From: Arthrobacter sp. E3
GTDB lineage: Bacteria > Actinomycetota > Actinomycetes > Actinomycetales > Micrococcaceae
DNA: 58,513 nucleotides
Assembly (NCBI RefSeq): GCF_017353415.1
Contig: NZ_JAFMPX010000023.1
Location: 1-58,513, forward strand
Reading direction: 5' to 3'
Part shown: positions 46,554 through 57,500 of the stretch, piece after piece
Position numbering within the stretch: the stretch's first letter is position 1
Layout of the letters: the number at the start of each line of letters is the position of its first letter
Position numbers and translations under genes: made by a program
The notes under the pieces: generated by a model
The model's database searches: none
The model's input: only the letters and a program-made list of their open reading frames with translations
Told to the model about the DNA's origin: nothing

Positions 46554-47927
46554 TTAGTAACCGCCCTGTAATGAAGCGATCAGCGCGTCAACGCGCTCGT
46601 CCTCGTGCTTAAAGGGGTCCTTGCACAAGATGGTCTGGTGGGAGCGGTCGTTGAGTTTCAGGTGTACCCAGTCAACCGTGTAGTCGCGCCCGGAGTCACG
46701 GGCTGCGGTGACGAATCTTCCACGCAGATGGGCCCGGGTTGTGGCTGGTGCTTCGTCAACGGCTGCGGCAATATCGGCTGCAGTGACCACCTTGCGTGCC
46801 GATCCGCGCCGTTCCAAAATGTTGAACAGTCCGCGCTCGGCAGAGATGTCATGGTAGCGCAGGTCCAGCTGGGCAACTTCGGGGGAAGTCAGTTCCAGAT
46901 TGTGTCGCGTGGCGTAGGAGTGCAGGAGCCTGCCCTTGATGGCCCAGTCAATCTCAGTGTCGATGCTTGCATGATCCCCGGATTCGACGGCGTTAAGCGT
47001 GCGTTCCCAAAGTTCCATAATCTGCGGGACAAGATCATGGTGCGCCCCGTGTGAGCTGATAAAGGCTGCCACTTTTTCAAGGTAGTGGCGCTGGATCTCA
47101 ATCGCGGTCATGGTGCGCCCATTCGCCATTTTCACGGGATGCTTGCCGGTGATGTCGTGGGAAATCTCGCGGATGCTGCGGATGGGGTTTTCCAACCGCA
47201 TGTCACTCATGATGGTTCCGGCCTCGACCATGCGCAAAATCAGGTCGATGGTGCCGACCTTTAGCATGGCAGTGGTTTCGGACATGTTGGAGTCGCCCAC
47301 GATGACGTGCAGCCGGCGGTACAGCTCTGCGTCGGCGTGGGGTTCGTCGCGGGTATTGATGATGGGCCGCGAACGCGTCGTCGCTGAGGACACGCCTTCC
47401 CAAATATGGTCAGCGCGCTGGGAGAACGCGTACTTTCCACCTTGTTGGGCAGGCAGCACTCGTCCGGCGCCAGCGATCAGCTGCCGGGTCACCAGGAAGG
47501 GGATGAGGATGTCTGCCAACCGCCCAAACTCGCCCTTGCGGGTGATCAGGTAGTTTTCGTGGCTGCCATAGGAGTTCCCTGCGGAATCCACATTGTTTTT
47601 GAACAAGAAGATTTTGCCATCGTAGCCCTCCAGTTCTAGCCTGCTCTGGGCCTCCTGGACAAGGTCATTCAGGATTATCTCCCCCGCCCTATCGTGGGCG
47701 ATCAACTGTGCGATGCCGTCACATTCAGCGGTGGCATATTCCGGGTGGGAGCCCACATCCAAGTACAGCCTTGAACCATTGGGCAAGAAGACGTTCGAGG
47801 AACGGCCCCAACTGACGACCTTGCGAAAAAGGTACCGCGCCACTTCCTCAGGGGACAGCGGCCGCGAGCCGGGCGCCGAATAAGCCACGCCAAACTCCGT
47901 TTCAATACCAAATATTCGCCGGTCCAC
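46554..47927 (-). CDS. pafA: Pup-protein ligase PafA
   Basis: A 457-residue ATP-dependent ligase that joins the C-terminal glutamate of Pup to substrate lysines. The N-terminal [18 protein letters not shown] carries the catalytic glutamate and aspartate region of the glutamine-synthetase-like fold; [19 protein letters not shown] and [19 protein letters not shown] follow. The C-terminal domain ([20 protein letters not shown]) is typical. The start is GTG 47927. It lies 94 bases after prcA. Confidence 0.97.
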   Translation of the reverse strand: MDRRIFGIETEFGVAYSAPGSRPLSPEEVARYLFRKVVSWGRSSNVFLPNGSRLYLDVGSHPEYATAECDGIAQLIAHDRAGEIILNDLVQEAQSRLELEGYDGKIFLFKNNVDSAGNSYGSHENYLITRKGEFGRLADILIPFLVTRQLIAGAGRVLPAQQGGKYAFSQRADHIWEGVSSATTRSRPIINTRDEPHADAELYRRLHVIVGDSNMSETTAMLKVGTIDLILRMVEAGTIMSDMRLENPIRSIREISHDITGKHPVKMANGRTMTAIEIQRHYLEKVAAFISSHGAHHDLVPQIMELWERTLNAVESGDHASIDTEIDWAIKGRLLHSYATRHNLELTSPEVAQLDLRYHDISAERGLFNILERRGSARKVVTAADIAAAVDEAPATTRAHLRGRFVTAARDSGRDYTVDWVHLKLNDRSHQTILCKDPFKHEDERVDALIASLQGGY

Positions 47928-48021
47928 CAGGCACGTCTCCTTAGGTTGTTCAGTCGTTCAGTGTCTATTACTGCGTGTCTATTGCTCAGTTGTTGCTTTG
48001 CTTGGCTGGTTGCCAGTGGGG

Positions 48022-48786
48022 TTATACCTCGCCCAGTTCAGCGGCCACCGCAGCAGCATCGAGGCGCCTAAACGCCCTGTGCGCACCACGCACCCGGGAT
48101 GCGTTGCGGTCAAGCAGCGCCACTTCCAACGACCCGGCTCCCAGGTGCAGGGACGGAGTGGGCGCGTCGCTACTTCCGCTGGCCGTCGCTGCCGCATCCG
48201 CGCGGGTGGCGTCAACGCGGGGGGCCTCCAGCGCGGAAACTGCCCACCGCAGCACTTGGCGCAGGCTCGCCCCTGCCTCCCAATGCTTGTCCAAGTCAGC
48301 CTGCACAACATCGGCCTTGCCGCCCATGGCCAAAAAGCTCGATTCGTCGGCAATGGAGCCGTCAAAGTTCAGCCGGAACAGGTGGTCTTCGCTTTGGCGC
48401 ACTCCCACCTCTGCGACGGCAAGTTCAACTTCGAACGGCTTTTGCTCCGCCGTGAACACCGTACCCAGACTTTGGGCGTACACGCTGGCCAGCCCGCGCG
48501 CCGTTACATCCACCCTGTCGTAGGAGTAGCCGCGCACATCGGCGTACCGTACACCTGCTTGCCGCAAGCTTTCAAACTCGTTGTATTTACCCACGGCAGC
48601 AAACGCGATTCGATCGTAAATCTCGCCGATCTTGTGCAGTGTCGGTGACGGATTTTCAGCTACGAGGGCGATCCCACCCAAGAACGAGGCAACCACCACG
48701 GACTTGCCCCGGGCAATTCCCTTGCGGGCAAAGTCCGCCCTGTCCTTCATGACCTGTTCGGGGGAAACATAGAATTGCTGCGCCAT
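48022..48786 (-). CDS. prcA: Proteasome alpha subunit
   Basis: A 254-residue alpha-ring subunit. FYVSPEQVMKDRADFARKGI is the N-terminal gate and H0 helix; GKSVVVASFLGGIALVAENP begins the beta-sandwich. The long C-terminal extension after residue 200 (Ala/Asp/Ser-rich) is usual. It starts in a one-base overlap with prcB (TAATG), so the two rings are made from coupled reading frames. Confidence 0.96.
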   Translation of the reverse strand: MAQQFYVSPEQVMKDRADFARKGIARGKSVVVASFLGGIALVAENPSPTLHKIGEIYDRIAFAAVGKYNEFESLRQAGVRYADVRGYSYDRVDVTARGLASVYAQSLGTVFTAEQKPFEVELAVAEVGVRQSEDHLFRLNFDGSIADESSFLAMGGKADVVQADLDKHWEAGASLRQVLRWAVSALEAPRVDATRADAAATASGSSDAPTPSLHLGAGSLEVALLDRNASRVRGAHRAFRRLDAAAVAAELGEV

Positions 48787-49622
48787 TATGACTCCCTGCG
48801 TTCCAAGCTGCGCCGCGTCACCATGGTTTGCACAACCGTGGCCAACGCGTCATCGCCCACCCTCGTGGCGCCGTCGTACGTCACCACGTAAACCACCGGC
48901 CACAGCCGCCGCACAAGGTCCGGCCCGCCTGTGGCGGAATCATCGTCCGAGGCGTCGAAAAGCGCCTCGATGGCCACCTCCACAGCCTGCTGCGCAGTCA
49001 GCCCCGGGTGCCACAGCTTTTTCAACGCGCCGCGGGCAAACACCGAACCGGAGCCGACGCTGTGGTGCTCAAGCTCTTCATACCGGCCGCCGGTGACGTC
49101 GTAGGAGAACAGCCGCCCAACAGCCTGGTCGGTTTCAGGCCCGCCCGTTTCAATGCCGGCGAACAGCGGCACCACCGACAACCCCTGCAAGGCCATGGGC
49201 AGGTTCGCGCGGACCATGGCGCCGAGCCGGTTGGCCTTGCCTTCAAGGCTGAGCAGCGTGCCTTCGATCTTCTCGTAGTGTTCAAGTTCCACCTGGAACA
49301 GGCGCACCATGTCGATGGCGATGCCCGCCGTGCCGGCAATGCCCAGTACCGAGTATTTGTCTGCAGGGAACACCTTTTCGATGTGCCGGTTGGCGATCAT
49401 GGAGCCCATGGTGGCGCGCCTGTCCCCCGCCATGAGCACGCCGCCTTCGAAGGAGAGCGCAACGATGGTGGTCCCGTGAGGGGTTGCAGGCATGGTGCCT
49501 GCGGGCAGTGTGCGGCCAAAAGGCAACAGCGCCGGGTTGTTGCGGCTCACGTGGTCCAGGAACGACGACGAGGAGCCTGCGCCTTCCAGCGCCGGAAATT
49601 CACTCCTGCTGTGGGCGTCCAT
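48786..49622 (-). CDS. prcB: Proteasome beta subunit
   Basis: A 278-residue threonine peptidase. A 50-residue propeptide (ending PATPHG) is cleaved to expose Thr51 in [20 protein letters not shown], which contains the catalytic Asp and Lys region; [17 protein letters not shown] matches later beta motifs. It forms the two inner heptameric rings. ATG 49622 lies 7 bases after pup. Confidence 0.96.
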   Translation of the reverse strand: MDAHSRSEFPALEGAGSSSSFLDHVSRNNPALLPFGRTLPAGTMPATPHGTTIVALSFEGGVLMAGDRRATMGSMIANRHIEKVFPADKYSVLGIAGTAGIAIDMVRLFQVELEHYEKIEGTLLSLEGKANRLGAMVRANLPMALQGLSVVPLFAGIETGGPETDQAVGRLFSYDVTGGRYEELEHHSVGSGSVFARGALKKLWHPGLTAQQAVEVAIEALFDASDDDSATGGPDLVRRLWPVVYVVTYDGATRVGDDALATVVQTMVTRRSLERRES

Positions 49623-49628
49623 GGAAGC

Positions 49629-49835
49629 CTACTGTCCGCCCTTTTGAACGAACCCGCGCACGAACTCTTCGGCGTTGGACTCCAACACGCCATCAATTTC
49701 ATCAAGGAGGTCGTCAACGCCCATGGTGGCGGCCTGCGCGGCAGCTGAATCGGCGCTGGGGGCGGGCACCGGAAGGTCTTCGATATGTTCCTCTTGGGGC
49801 CGGGAGGAGACGTTCTTCTGTTCCTGTGAAGCCAT
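49629..49835 (-). CDS. pup: Prokaryotic ubiquitin-like protein Pup
   Basis: A 68-residue, mostly disordered protein. ASQEQKNVSSRPQEE at the start, a helix-forming core VDDLLDEIDGVLESNAEEFV and the end VRGFVQKGGQ. The final Gln shows that Dop must deamidate it to Glu before PafA can use it. AAGAAGGA is upstream of ATG 49835. The 140-base gap to the preceding lipoprotein gene may hold its own promoter. Confidence 0.97.
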   Translation of the reverse strand: MASQEQKNVSSRPQEEHIEDLPVPAPSADSAAAQAATMGVDDLLDEIDGVLESNAEEFVRGFVQKGGQ

Positions 49836-49975
49836 GATGCGTCCTTCTTACGTATTTCCCAGTGCCGGGTTCGGCACCTGATCCCATCCTGTCACGGACG
49901 TGCCAAGAATGTGCTGCCCAGGTGCGTTTGCGAAGATCACATCAACGCCTGAACGTAATAACCGGTGCGCAGAGT

Positions 49976-50752
49976 TTAGGACGCTGCGAGCACTTTGTTC
50001 ACCAGCGCGCCAAGTTCCGGCGCCGCACCTTCGTCCACAGCTGGGCCCAGTTTGGCCACAGTCACCACCAGCCCGCCCTGCAGTGCCTCCACCATGGCTG
50101 TGTGCAGGGACGTGTTGTTGGGCAGGTCTTGGCTGATCAGCATTGCCGTTTCCGTGTCCGCGTTGGTCTCCACGGGCAGTTGCTCCAGTGTTGTCTGCAC
50201 CGTTTGCCCGGCAACGGTCAACGAGAAGCTTGCACAGTCGGGGCGGTTCTTGGTGCTTTCGGCCAATTTGGCGGCCAGTACGGACGGATCGGCACTCATC
50301 AAGGTGACGACCGTGGCGGTTGCTGTTGCCTCGTCCTGCCAACTGCCTGCGGCGTAGACGCTGCCCGCTGGGAGCTCGGCGTTGCTGGCGGCAAAAACGC
50401 GGCAGGACTCGGGAGTGATCCCGGCCCCATCCAAAGCCAGCTTTTGCATCCGCTGCCCCTCTGCCATGTCAGTGGCGGAAATCATGGACAACGGCTCTCC
50501 GGCGTCGTTCTTCAAAGAGGCAAGGATCGCCTCAAGTGCCACTTGGTCCATCTGCCGTGCCGGTGCGCGGGTGGTTTTGGCTGCTGCAGGTTCCGAGCTG
50601 GTCGGAGTTGCAACGCTTTGCGGGCTTGCACCCTCCTGCGCCTGGCTTGGGGCTTCTTGTGCCGGTGCCGGTGCCGGCCCAGCGCAAGAAGCCAGCGCCA
50701 GAATGGCCGCAGTTGCGAGCGAAAAAACGGTTGAAAAACGTGAAATTTCCAT
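49976..50752 (-). CDS. Hypothetical lipoprotein inserted between dop and pup
   Basis: A 258-residue lipoprotein: signal peptide with lipobox LASC (Cys23), then an Ala/Pro/Ser-rich linker to about residue 70, then a soluble domain with conserved-looking CRVFAASNAE and DCASFSLTVAGQTV segments, giving one pair of cysteines that could form a disulfide. ATG 50752 is chosen because the signal peptide begins there. It is on the same strand and 37 bases from dop, but proteasome loci usually have dop followed directly by pup. The fold resembles sensor-type lipoproteins, a weak guess. Confidence 0.75.
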   Translation of the reverse strand: MEISRFSTVFSLATAAILALASCAGPAPAPAQEAPSQAQEGASPQSVATPTSSEPAAAKTTRAPARQMDQVALEAILASLKNDAGEPLSMISATDMAEGQRMQKLALDGAGITPESCRVFAASNAELPAGSVYAAGSWQDEATATATVVTLMSADPSVLAAKLAESTKNRPDCASFSLTVAGQTVQTTLEQLPVETNADTETAMLISQDLPNNTSLHTAMVEALQGGLVVTVAKLGPAVDEGAAPELGALVNKVLAAS

Positions 50753-50789
50753 CGTGTCCCCTACGATCGGTTGAATCAAAAGCTACGTC

Positions 50790-52385
50790 TTAGTGTGTGT
50801 CGGCCAGCAACTGGGTCAGGAAGTCCTCCAAGCCGGAATTCCTCTCAAAAAGATCCGCCGTGAGTTCCTCCGTCCCGCGCAGTGGTTCCTTCGTGGAAAC
50901 TCGTTGCAGGCGGCGCAACTGCGGCACCTCAAAGATGACGGAATCCCAACTGGCCCCCACCACATGGGGACCAAAGTCCTGGATGCACCGGCCACGAAAA
51001 TATGCGCGCGTGTCCACCGGCGGTTGCAGCACGGCTGCAGCAATTGACCCGGCACTGACCACTCGCTGCATGCGTCCACGTTCCAGCAGTTTGTAGTACA
51101 GGCCCTTTTCTGGGCGGATGTCAGACCATTGCAGGTCGATAAGTCCCATGCGGGCATCATCCCATTCCAGGCCGTCGCGGTTCCTGTACTGCTGGAGTAA
51201 ACTCAGCTTGGCCACCCATTCCAGCTGGTCGGCAAGGCTCATGGGGTCAGTGCCCAGCGCAGTGAGCACTTCCTCCCACTTTGCCAGCACCGCCGCTGTG
51301 TGGCCGTCACCCGTTTCAGGGTCACTTGAACCGTTGGCTTCGGCGTGGGCACGCGCCGCCTTCAGATAGCGCCACTGAACATCCAAGGCCGTGACACGGC
51401 TGCCATCTTTGAGCAGGTGTGTCTGCTGCTGTTCCCAGTCGTGGCTGACCGCGCGCAACGAAGCGACGGGGTCTGCGAACTGAAGCACCGGTGCCGTGCC
51501 ATGTTCAATCATGTCCAGTACCAGCGACGTGGTGCCGAACTTCAGGTAGTTGGACACCTGGCTCAGATTGGCATCCCCAATGATGACGTGGAGGCGGCGG
51601 TGCTTCTCGGCCACCGCGTGCGGCTCGTCGCGGGTATTGATAATGGGGCGGCGAATGGTGGTTTCCAAGCCCACTTCAGCTTCAAAGAAGTCCGCCCGTT
51701 GGCTGATCTGAAAGCCGACTCCGGAGCCGTCCTGGCCGATGCCGACGCGCCCGGCCCCGCACATAATTTGGCGCGTGACAAAGAACGGCGTCAGCCCGGA
51801 CACAATATTGGCAAAGGGCACGCTGCGCGGCATGAGGTAGTTTTCGTGGCTGCCGTATGACACCGCTTTGTTGTCGGTGTTGTTTTTATACAGGTTGATC
51901 TCGGGTATGCCGGCAGTGGCAGCTATCCTACGCACGGCCGCCAGCGCCACAAGGTCCCCTGCCGCATCCCACCGCACTGCGTCCAGCGGATTCGTCACCT
52001 CGGGTGAAGAATATTCCGGGTGAGCATGATCCACGTACAGCCGGGCGCCGTTACCCAGCACCATGTTCATCATCAATGGCATGGTCGTGTCCCCGCTTTC
52101 ACCGCCTTCCAAAGCAATCTGAGCCGCCGTGAGATTCGGTTCGACGTCGGTGAGCTGGCTGGGGTGTGCTGCTTCGCGCGGCATGGACCAGCCGCGGGCA
52201 TCTGCCAGCGGATCCTCGTCGGTATAGTCCCAGCGGGTCTCCCCACCCGCAGCCGCACGGTGGTTCGTTTCGCGTGAATAGGCGTGCACCACCTGGGTGG
52301 AGAGCCACGTGGCGTTGTACTGCAAGGTGCCCGGAGAGTGGATGCCGTACTCCGTTTCGGCACCCATCACCCGCACAACACTCAC
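50790..52385 (-). CDS. dop: Deamidase of Pup (Dop)
   Basis: A 531-residue PafA paralogue that deamidates Pup-Gln and also removes Pup from substrates. [15 protein letters not shown] at the start, a Dop-specific loop (about residues 40-80), [20 protein letters not shown], and [16 protein letters not shown]. The C-terminal part ends [13 protein letters not shown]. The start is GTG 52385, overlapping the stop of the ATPase gene by GTGA. Confidence 0.95.
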   Translation of the reverse strand: MSVVRVMGAETEYGIHSPGTLQYNATWLSTQVVHAYSRETNHRAAAGGETRWDYTDEDPLADARGWSMPREAAHPSQLTDVEPNLTAAQIALEGGESGDTTMPLMMNMVLGNGARLYVDHAHPEYSSPEVTNPLDAVRWDAAGDLVALAAVRRIAATAGIPEINLYKNNTDNKAVSYGSHENYLMPRSVPFANIVSGLTPFFVTRQIMCGAGRVGIGQDGSGVGFQISQRADFFEAEVGLETTIRRPIINTRDEPHAVAEKHRRLHVIIGDANLSQVSNYLKFGTTSLVLDMIEHGTAPVLQFADPVASLRAVSHDWEQQQTHLLKDGSRVTALDVQWRYLKAARAHAEANGSSDPETGDGHTAAVLAKWEEVLTALGTDPMSLADQLEWVAKLSLLQQYRNRDGLEWDDARMGLIDLQWSDIRPEKGLYYKLLERGRMQRVVSAGSIAAAVLQPPVDTRAYFRGRCIQDFGPHVVGASWDSVIFEVPQLRRLQRVSTKEPLRGTEELTADLFERNSGLEDFLTQLLADTH

Positions 52386-54202
52386 AAGTACTGCCCGGTG
52401 TTGGGAAGGGTTTCCAGCGTCTTGCCGGGAACCTGGCCTTCCTTGCTTTGCACGATGGTGCGAATGTAGGTGATCCGTTCACCCTTCTTGCCGGAAATAC
52501 GCGCCCAATCATCGGGGTTCGTGGTGTTGGGCATGTCCTCGTGCTCGCGGAATTCGTCCACAACGGCCCGGAGCATGTGCTCAATCCGGATGCCCTTTTC
52601 ACCACTGGTCAACAAGTCCTTGATGGCGTACTTCTTGGCCCTGTCCACCACGTTTTGGATGACGGCACCAGAGTTGAAGTCCTTGAAGTACAGCATTTCA
52701 GTGTCGCCGTTGGCGTACGTGACTTCCAGATACTCATTGGACTTGTCCGTGGCGTACATGGCCTCGACCGTGCGCTGGATCATAGCGTCCACCGTCTCCT
52801 GCAGACTTCCGTGGTTGGCGGCGAGGTCGTCGCTATGGAACGGCAACGTGGTGGTGACGTACTTGGCGAAAATATCAGCCGCCGCCTCCGCATCAGGGCG
52901 CTGGATCTTCACTTTCACATCCAGCCGGCCGGGGCGCAGAATGGCCGGATCAATCATGTCTTCACGGTTGGAGGCACCAATGACGATCACATTGTCCAAC
53001 CGTTCCACGCCGTCAATCTCGCTGAGCAGCTGCGGCACGATGGTGGTTTCCACATCTGAAGAGACGCCGGTGCCGCGGGTGCGGAACAAGGAGTCCATCT
53101 CGTCGAAGAACACCACGACGGCGCTGCCGTCGGAGGCCTTCTCACGTGCCCGGCTAAAGATCAGTCGGATCTGGCGTTCAGTCTCCCCCACGTACTTGTC
53201 GAGGAGTTCAGGGCCCTTGATGTTCAAGAAGTAGCTCTTCTGGTCCTTGACCCCTGAGCGTTCACGGGCCCGTTTGGCGAGCGAGTTCGCCACTGCCTTG
53301 GCAATCAGCGTCTTGCCACAGCCGGGAGGGCCGTAAAGCAGGATCCCCTTGGGTGCCTTGAGCCCGTGCTCAAGATACAGGTCTGGATGCAGGAACGGGA
53401 GTTCCACCGCGTCACGGATCTGCTCAATCTGTGAACTCAATCCGCCGATGTCGGAGTAGGAGATGTCCGGAACCTCTTCGAGGATCAGGTTTTCCACCTC
53501 GGAACGCGGGATCTTCTCCAGCGCATAGCCGGTGCGCCCGTCGATGGTCAGGCCGTCACCTACTTTAACGGCGCCGCCTTGCAGAACTCCAGCCAAACGG
53601 ACAACACGTTCCTCATCCGCGCGCCCAATGACCAGTGCACGGGAGCTTCCCAGCAGTTCCTTCACCGTGGCAAGTTCGCCCACGCGCTCGTAACCAAGGG
53701 CGGCAATGACGACGAAGGCCTCATTGAGCAGGACTTCCTGGCCAACGTTGAGCTCATTCAAGCGCAGCAATGGACTCAGACTCACCCGCATTTTGCGCCC
53801 CGAAGCGTAAATGTCAAGGCTTTCATGCGTGATCGCTGCGGCCTTGCCGGAAAGTGCCAGCGGCTTGTTGATGGCGATGATCGTGCCGAAGCCATACGGC
53901 GGTTCACCGTCATTTTCCAGCGCGGAACGCAGTTTGAGGATTTCACTCTTGGTGGTCTCCAGCATGGCGACGAGCTTGGAGTTGTTTTGCGTGGCCGATG
54001 CCAGCTGCCTGTCCAAGTTCCGGGCCTTGTCACGGAGCACATTGAGCTGCCGTTCTATGACGGCCTGCTGCCCGGGGCCGGTAACGTAGCTGTCCCCGTG
54101 CGACCCCGGTGCGGGGTTGGCTGAAGTGGGGTTGCCCTGGGCAGGGGTGCCTGAAGTGGGGGTGCCTGGGGAGGTGTGCATTGCGTCGTTGCTCATGACC
54201 AT
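52382..54202 (-). CDS. arc: Proteasome-associated AAA ATPase (ARC/Mpa)
   Basis: A 606-residue unfoldase. An N-terminal low-complexity stretch (residues 8-40, [18 protein letters not shown]), a coiled coil that captures Pup (about 45-80), two OB domains (about 95-240), and an AAA module with Walker A GPPGCGKT and Walker [13 protein letters not shown]. The C-terminus GQYL is the proteasome-docking motif. It has two nearby in-frame start options (54202 and 54196). Confidence 0.95.
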   Translation of the reverse strand: MVMSNDAMHTSPGTPTSGTPAQGNPTSANPAPGSHGDSYVTGPGQQAVIERQLNVLRDKARNLDRQLASATQNNSKLVAMLETTKSEILKLRSALENDGEPPYGFGTIIAINKPLALSGKAAAITHESLDIYASGRKMRVSLSPLLRLNELNVGQEVLLNEAFVVIAALGYERVGELATVKELLGSSRALVIGRADEERVVRLAGVLQGGAVKVGDGLTIDGRTGYALEKIPRSEVENLILEEVPDISYSDIGGLSSQIEQIRDAVELPFLHPDLYLEHGLKAPKGILLYGPPGCGKTLIAKAVANSLAKRARERSGVKDQKSYFLNIKGPELLDKYVGETERQIRLIFSRAREKASDGSAVVVFFDEMDSLFRTRGTGVSSDVETTIVPQLLSEIDGVERLDNVIVIGASNREDMIDPAILRPGRLDVKVKIQRPDAEAAADIFAKYVTTTLPFHSDDLAANHGSLQETVDAMIQRTVEAMYATDKSNEYLEVTYANGDTEMLYFKDFNSGAVIQNVVDRAKKYAIKDLLTSGEKGIRIEHMLRAVVDEFREHEDMPNTTNPDDWARISGKKGERITYIRTIVQSKEGQVPGKTLETLPNTGQYL

Positions 54203-54293
54203 CTATCCTTCCGCGGCCGTGAAGGGCCGCTACTGCCAATTTTAGTGCTTATGCGCCGGGGAGCCAGTTCACTGGCCACCCAGCCGTTTCCGT

Positions 54294-55394
54294 CTAGCCG
54301 TTTGCGTCGCCGGCTGTTTTGTCTGTTGCCTTGTCGGTGACTTTGCCGGTGGGGGCGTCCGTGTCCTTGTCCTTGCTCTTCGTGCGTTTCGTTTGCACGG
54401 TGGAGGAGGCATCCCGGGCCGCTCGGCGAAGCTTCCGGACCGACACTGCCCTCTCCCCCACGGCTGCCGGAGTCCACGCATCAAGGTCTTCCTGGGCGAA
54501 GTCCGTCTTGGACGCACGGCGCTTGGGCGACATGCCCGTCACGCCGTCCGCCAGGCGCCGGGTCACCATGAGGAAGCCCGTGTGGGCCACCATGCGGTGG
54601 TCCGGGCGCACGGCCAGGCCTTCAAGGTGCCAGCCGCGCACCATGGACTCCCATGCGTCCGGTTCGGTGAAGCGTCCGTCGGCGCGGATGGCCTCGGCTG
54701 TGCGCGAGAGCTGGGTTACTGTGGCGACGTAGTTGATCCATACGCCGCCAGGAGCCAGCACGGTGGCCACCGCGTCGAGGCATTCCCAAGGAGCGAGCAT
54801 GTCAAGGACCACGCGGTCAATGCTGCCAGCGGCTTCCTGCGCCACCACTTCGTCCTGGAAGTCGCCCAGGGAGATCTTCCAGGCAGGGTGCGGGCCGCCA
54901 AAGATGGTTTCCACGTTGCCGCGGGCAATGTCAGCAAACTCTTCACGGCGTTCAAAGGAATGCAGGTAGCCTGCGTCGCCCACGGCACGCAGCAAGGAGA
55001 TGGACAGCGCTCCTGAACCCACACCGGCCTCTACGACTCGGGCTCCGGGGAAGATGTCCCCCATCGTGATGATCTGCCCGGCATCCTTGGGGTAGACCAC
55101 TGCGGCCCCGCGTGGCATGGAGAGTACAAAGTCCGAGAGCAGCGGGCGCAATGCCTGGTACTGCTGGCCCACGTTGCTTTCCACCATGGAACCCTCTGGT
55201 GAGCCAATCAGCAAATCGTGGTTCAGGAACCCCTTATGGGTGTGATAGGCCGTACCGGGTGTCAGCGTGATGGTGTTCATGCGACCCCGCTCGTCTGTCA
55301 GCTGCACTCGTTCGCCGGCGCGGAACGGCCCGCGGCGCTGTGCGGCTCCGTGCGGTGCCTGGGCGGGTTCTGTGGTGGAACCGGGGTGATTCAT
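54294..55394 (-). CDS. trmI: tRNA (adenine-58-N1) methyltransferase TrmI
   Basis: A 366-residue SAM-dependent methyltransferase. An N-terminal beta-barrel (GPFRAGERVQLTDERGR), the motif YPKDAGQIITMGDIFPGARV preceding VVEAGVGSGALSISLLRAVG (SAM), and VDRVVLDMLAPWECLD. It methylates A58 in the T-loop. A C-terminal Lys/Thr/Asp-rich tail (KSKDKDTDAPTGKVTDKATD) is an extension. ATG 55394; the frame start at 55406 is less likely. It is conserved upstream of the proteasome genes in actinobacteria. Confidence 0.92.
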   Translation of the reverse strand: MNHPGSTTEPAQAPHGAAQRRGPFRAGERVQLTDERGRMNTITLTPGTAYHTHKGFLNHDLLIGSPEGSMVESNVGQQYQALRPLLSDFVLSMPRGAAVVYPKDAGQIITMGDIFPGARVVEAGVGSGALSISLLRAVGDAGYLHSFERREEFADIARGNVETIFGGPHPAWKISLGDFQDEVVAQEAAGSIDRVVLDMLAPWECLDAVATVLAPGGVWINYVATVTQLSRTAEAIRADGRFTEPDAWESMVRGWHLEGLAVRPDHRMVAHTGFLMVTRRLADGVTGMSPKRRASKTDFAQEDLDAWTPAAVGERAVSVRKLRRAARDASSTVQTKRTKSKDKDTDAPTGKVTDKATDKTAGDANG

Positions 55395-55470
55395 GACTAA
55401 ATCCAATCGTATTTGTTACTCGCAGAAAGGTTGTGCGGCCCATGAAGTTGCGGCCGGTGCTGTTGCAGCC

Positions 55471-55479
55471 GGGGGGGGG
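55471..55479. repeat. Run of nine G residues
   Basis: A homopolymer G9 in the 107-base gap between the protease stop and the trmI start. Such a tract can slip, and it lies in the trmI 5' region, where a length change might alter expression but not a protein. Confidence 0.6.
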
Positions 55480-55501
55480 CATCCAGTCACGAAGACTGAC
55501 G

Positions 55502-56668
55502 TCAATGGACCGGCTTGCCGGTGATGGCCGCAACCACTTTGGCCTGGCTGAGCAGCCCAGTGACCCTGCCTTCGAGGTTGATGACGGCGTACTCGGTGTC
55601 GGGAAGTTTGGCCAGGTAGGCCACCAGTTCCTCTCCCGCAGCCGCCTCAGGTACGTAGGCACCCGTCGAAAGTGCGCGTGCCACGGCACTTGAGGGGGTG
55701 GATTGGGCAGCCTGCGGGGGGACGTTGGCGAGTGCGTTTTCGTCGACGACGGCGGCGGGGCGGCCGTCCGCGCCATAGAGCACTATGGGCTCAGCGCGGT
55801 GTTCGGCCCGCAGCGTCCACAACTGCGCCACCGTGCACTGGCTCGAGGCGCTCACTGCAGGAACGGCCAGCGCCGAGGCGCTGATGGCTGGCAGCCGCAG
55901 CCTGATGCTGGCCGCCTTGATGGAGGAAGATGCTCCCAGCCACAGGAAGCCCGCCAATAAAATGACGATGAAGGACGTGGTCAGATCAGGCTGACCACCC
56001 ATCATATAAGGTACGGCCAGCACAGCAACCACAAGGATCACCACGATGATCCGGCCGGCCCAACCGGCTGCGATGGTGCCTTTTTCCTGGACACCTGTGG
56101 CCTTCCAGACGATGGACTCCACCAGACGCCCACCGTCCAAGGGAGAGCCGGGCAGCACGTTGAACAGTCCAATCAGAAGGTTGGCCCAGATGAAGATGTT
56201 CACCAGCAGCAGGGCAATGGAGCCCCCCATGGTGATTTGGTCCGCGGTTGTGGGCGAAGGAATCGCCGTCTTGACGAGCCAGCCGAGCCCAGCCAGCACA
56301 AAGTTGGCGACGGGTCCGGCAAAGGCAACCATGAGTGCCTTGCCTGGGGTGGCCTTGCTAAAGTCGAACTCGGTATGCCCGCCCCACAGATTCAGCACGA
56401 TCTTGTGGGTGGTCCAACCGAACATTTTTGCTGTCACAGCGTGGGCCAGCTCATGGATGAACACGGAGAACAGCAACAAGAGCGCATAGGCAAAAGCCAC
56501 CGGATACGCCCAGCTCTGAAAACTTCCCTGCAACTGCGGGCCGAAGATCAGCACCGTCACGGCGGCAATCAAGAACCAGGAGTTGGCCAAAATAATGGGC
56601 GTGCCCTTGACTGAGCCAAGAACCAGCCCCTCGCGACGCTTCGGAGCGCCGTGTGCGGGATCGCTCAC
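55502..56668 (-). CDS. Site-2 protease family protein with CBS domains (Rip3-like)
   Basis: A 388-residue membrane metalloprotease. The zinc motif HELAH is in FIHELAHAVTAKMFGW, and LDGGRLVESIVW supplies the third ligand, both in membrane helices. About six hydrophobic segments are followed by a C-terminal CBS pair (about residues 255-388; ALANVPPQAAQSTPSSAVAR, VINLEGRVTGLLSQAKVVAA). The start is GTG 56668 in a 4-base overlap with the HAD gene; the 65 extra N-terminal codons of the longer frame are a shadow. It cleaves membrane-bound regulators; the substrate is unknown. Confidence 0.88.
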   Translation of the reverse strand: MSDPAHGAPKRREGLVLGSVKGTPIILANSWFLIAAVTVLIFGPQLQGSFQSWAYPVAFAYALLLLFSVFIHELAHAVTAKMFGWTTHKIVLNLWGGHTEFDFSKATPGKALMVAFAGPVANFVLAGLGWLVKTAIPSPTTADQITMGGSIALLLVNIFIWANLLIGLFNVLPGSPLDGGRLVESIVWKATGVQEKGTIAAGWAGRIIVVILVVAVLAVPYMMGGQPDLTTSFIVILLAGFLWLGASSSIKAASIRLRLPAISASALAVPAVSASSQCTVAQLWTLRAEHRAEPIVLYGADGRPAAVVDENALANVPPQAAQSTPSSAVARALSTGAYVPEAAAGEELVAYLAKLPDTEYAVINLEGRVTGLLSQAKVVAAITGKPVH

Positions 56669-57402
56669 AAAGCAGCCCCGGCGGAAGCTGCGTGGGCAGC
56701 CAAAACTGTTGCAACGTCGTCGTACGTCCGCCCGGCCAACGTGGTCCACAGGGTGCGGCTGGGATCCGCAGGCAGGGGGACGGCGTTCGGAACCGCAATG
56801 GTGGCAACTCCGGAGGCCACCGCCGAGGCCACGCCGGGCACGGAATCTTCGATGGCGACACAATGGTTGCCGGTCAGTTCCGGATCGGTTTCACGGAGGC
56901 GCTCAACGGCCATCAAGTACGGCTCGGGGTGGGGTTTGCCGTTCTCCACCTCGTCTCCTGTGATCATGAATTCGAAGTAGTCGCTGTCGAGGGCGTTCAC
57001 CACTTCACTGGCCAAGTTGCGCTCGCTCATGGTGACAAGCGCGCAGCGCACGCCCCGGCCATGAAGTTCTGCCAGGAGTTCGCGAGCACCCGGGCGCCAA
57101 GGCAGTTCCCTGCGGACGCCGGCAATGACGGAATGGGACAGGTGGTCCACGATCTCACGCACCGACAGTTGCACACCGGCGTCCTGGAGGACGGCTGCGG
57201 TGGATTCCAGTGCATTGCCCACCAAGCCCATGGCCTTTTCCACGTCCCAGTGGCCGCCGTGTTCGGTCACGAGCCCAATTTCGGCCGCGATCCAATAGGG
57301 CTCGGTGTCAACAAGGGTCCCGTCCATGTCCCATAACACGGCTTTGAGCGATGGTGGGGTCGTAGTCGCATCGGGCACAGCGGCTGCAGAGGGTAAAAGC
57401 AT
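56665..57402 (-). CDS. HAD superfamily hydrolase (beta-phosphoglucomutase/phosphatase-like)
   Basis: A 245-residue HAD enzyme with motif I DMDGTLVDTE (residues 25-34), motif II in LVTMSE, and motif III/IV in GKPHPEPYLMAVERL ... VAIEDSVPGVASAVASG. An alpha-helical cap follows motif I. It removes phosphate from a small metabolite; specificity is not clear. ATG 57402; it heads the chain of minus-strand genes leading into the proteasome cluster. Confidence 0.9.
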   Translation of the reverse strand: MLLPSAAAVPDATTTPPSLKAVLWDMDGTLVDTEPYWIAAEIGLVTEHGGHWDVEKAMGLVGNALESTAAVLQDAGVQLSVREIVDHLSHSVIAGVRRELPWRPGARELLAELHGRGVRCALVTMSERNLASEVVNALDSDYFEFMITGDEVENGKPHPEPYLMAVERLRETDPELTGNHCVAIEDSVPGVASAVASGVATIAVPNAVPLPADPSRTLWTTLAGRTYDDVATVLAAHAASAGAAL

Positions 57403-57500
57403 GCCTCCAGTCTACGGGTCACGGACAGCGGAAAGGATTTCGGCTCCGGATGCGCGTGGTGCATGGTGCAACCCGCGCCGGTGCGCCGTAGGCTGGGCGT

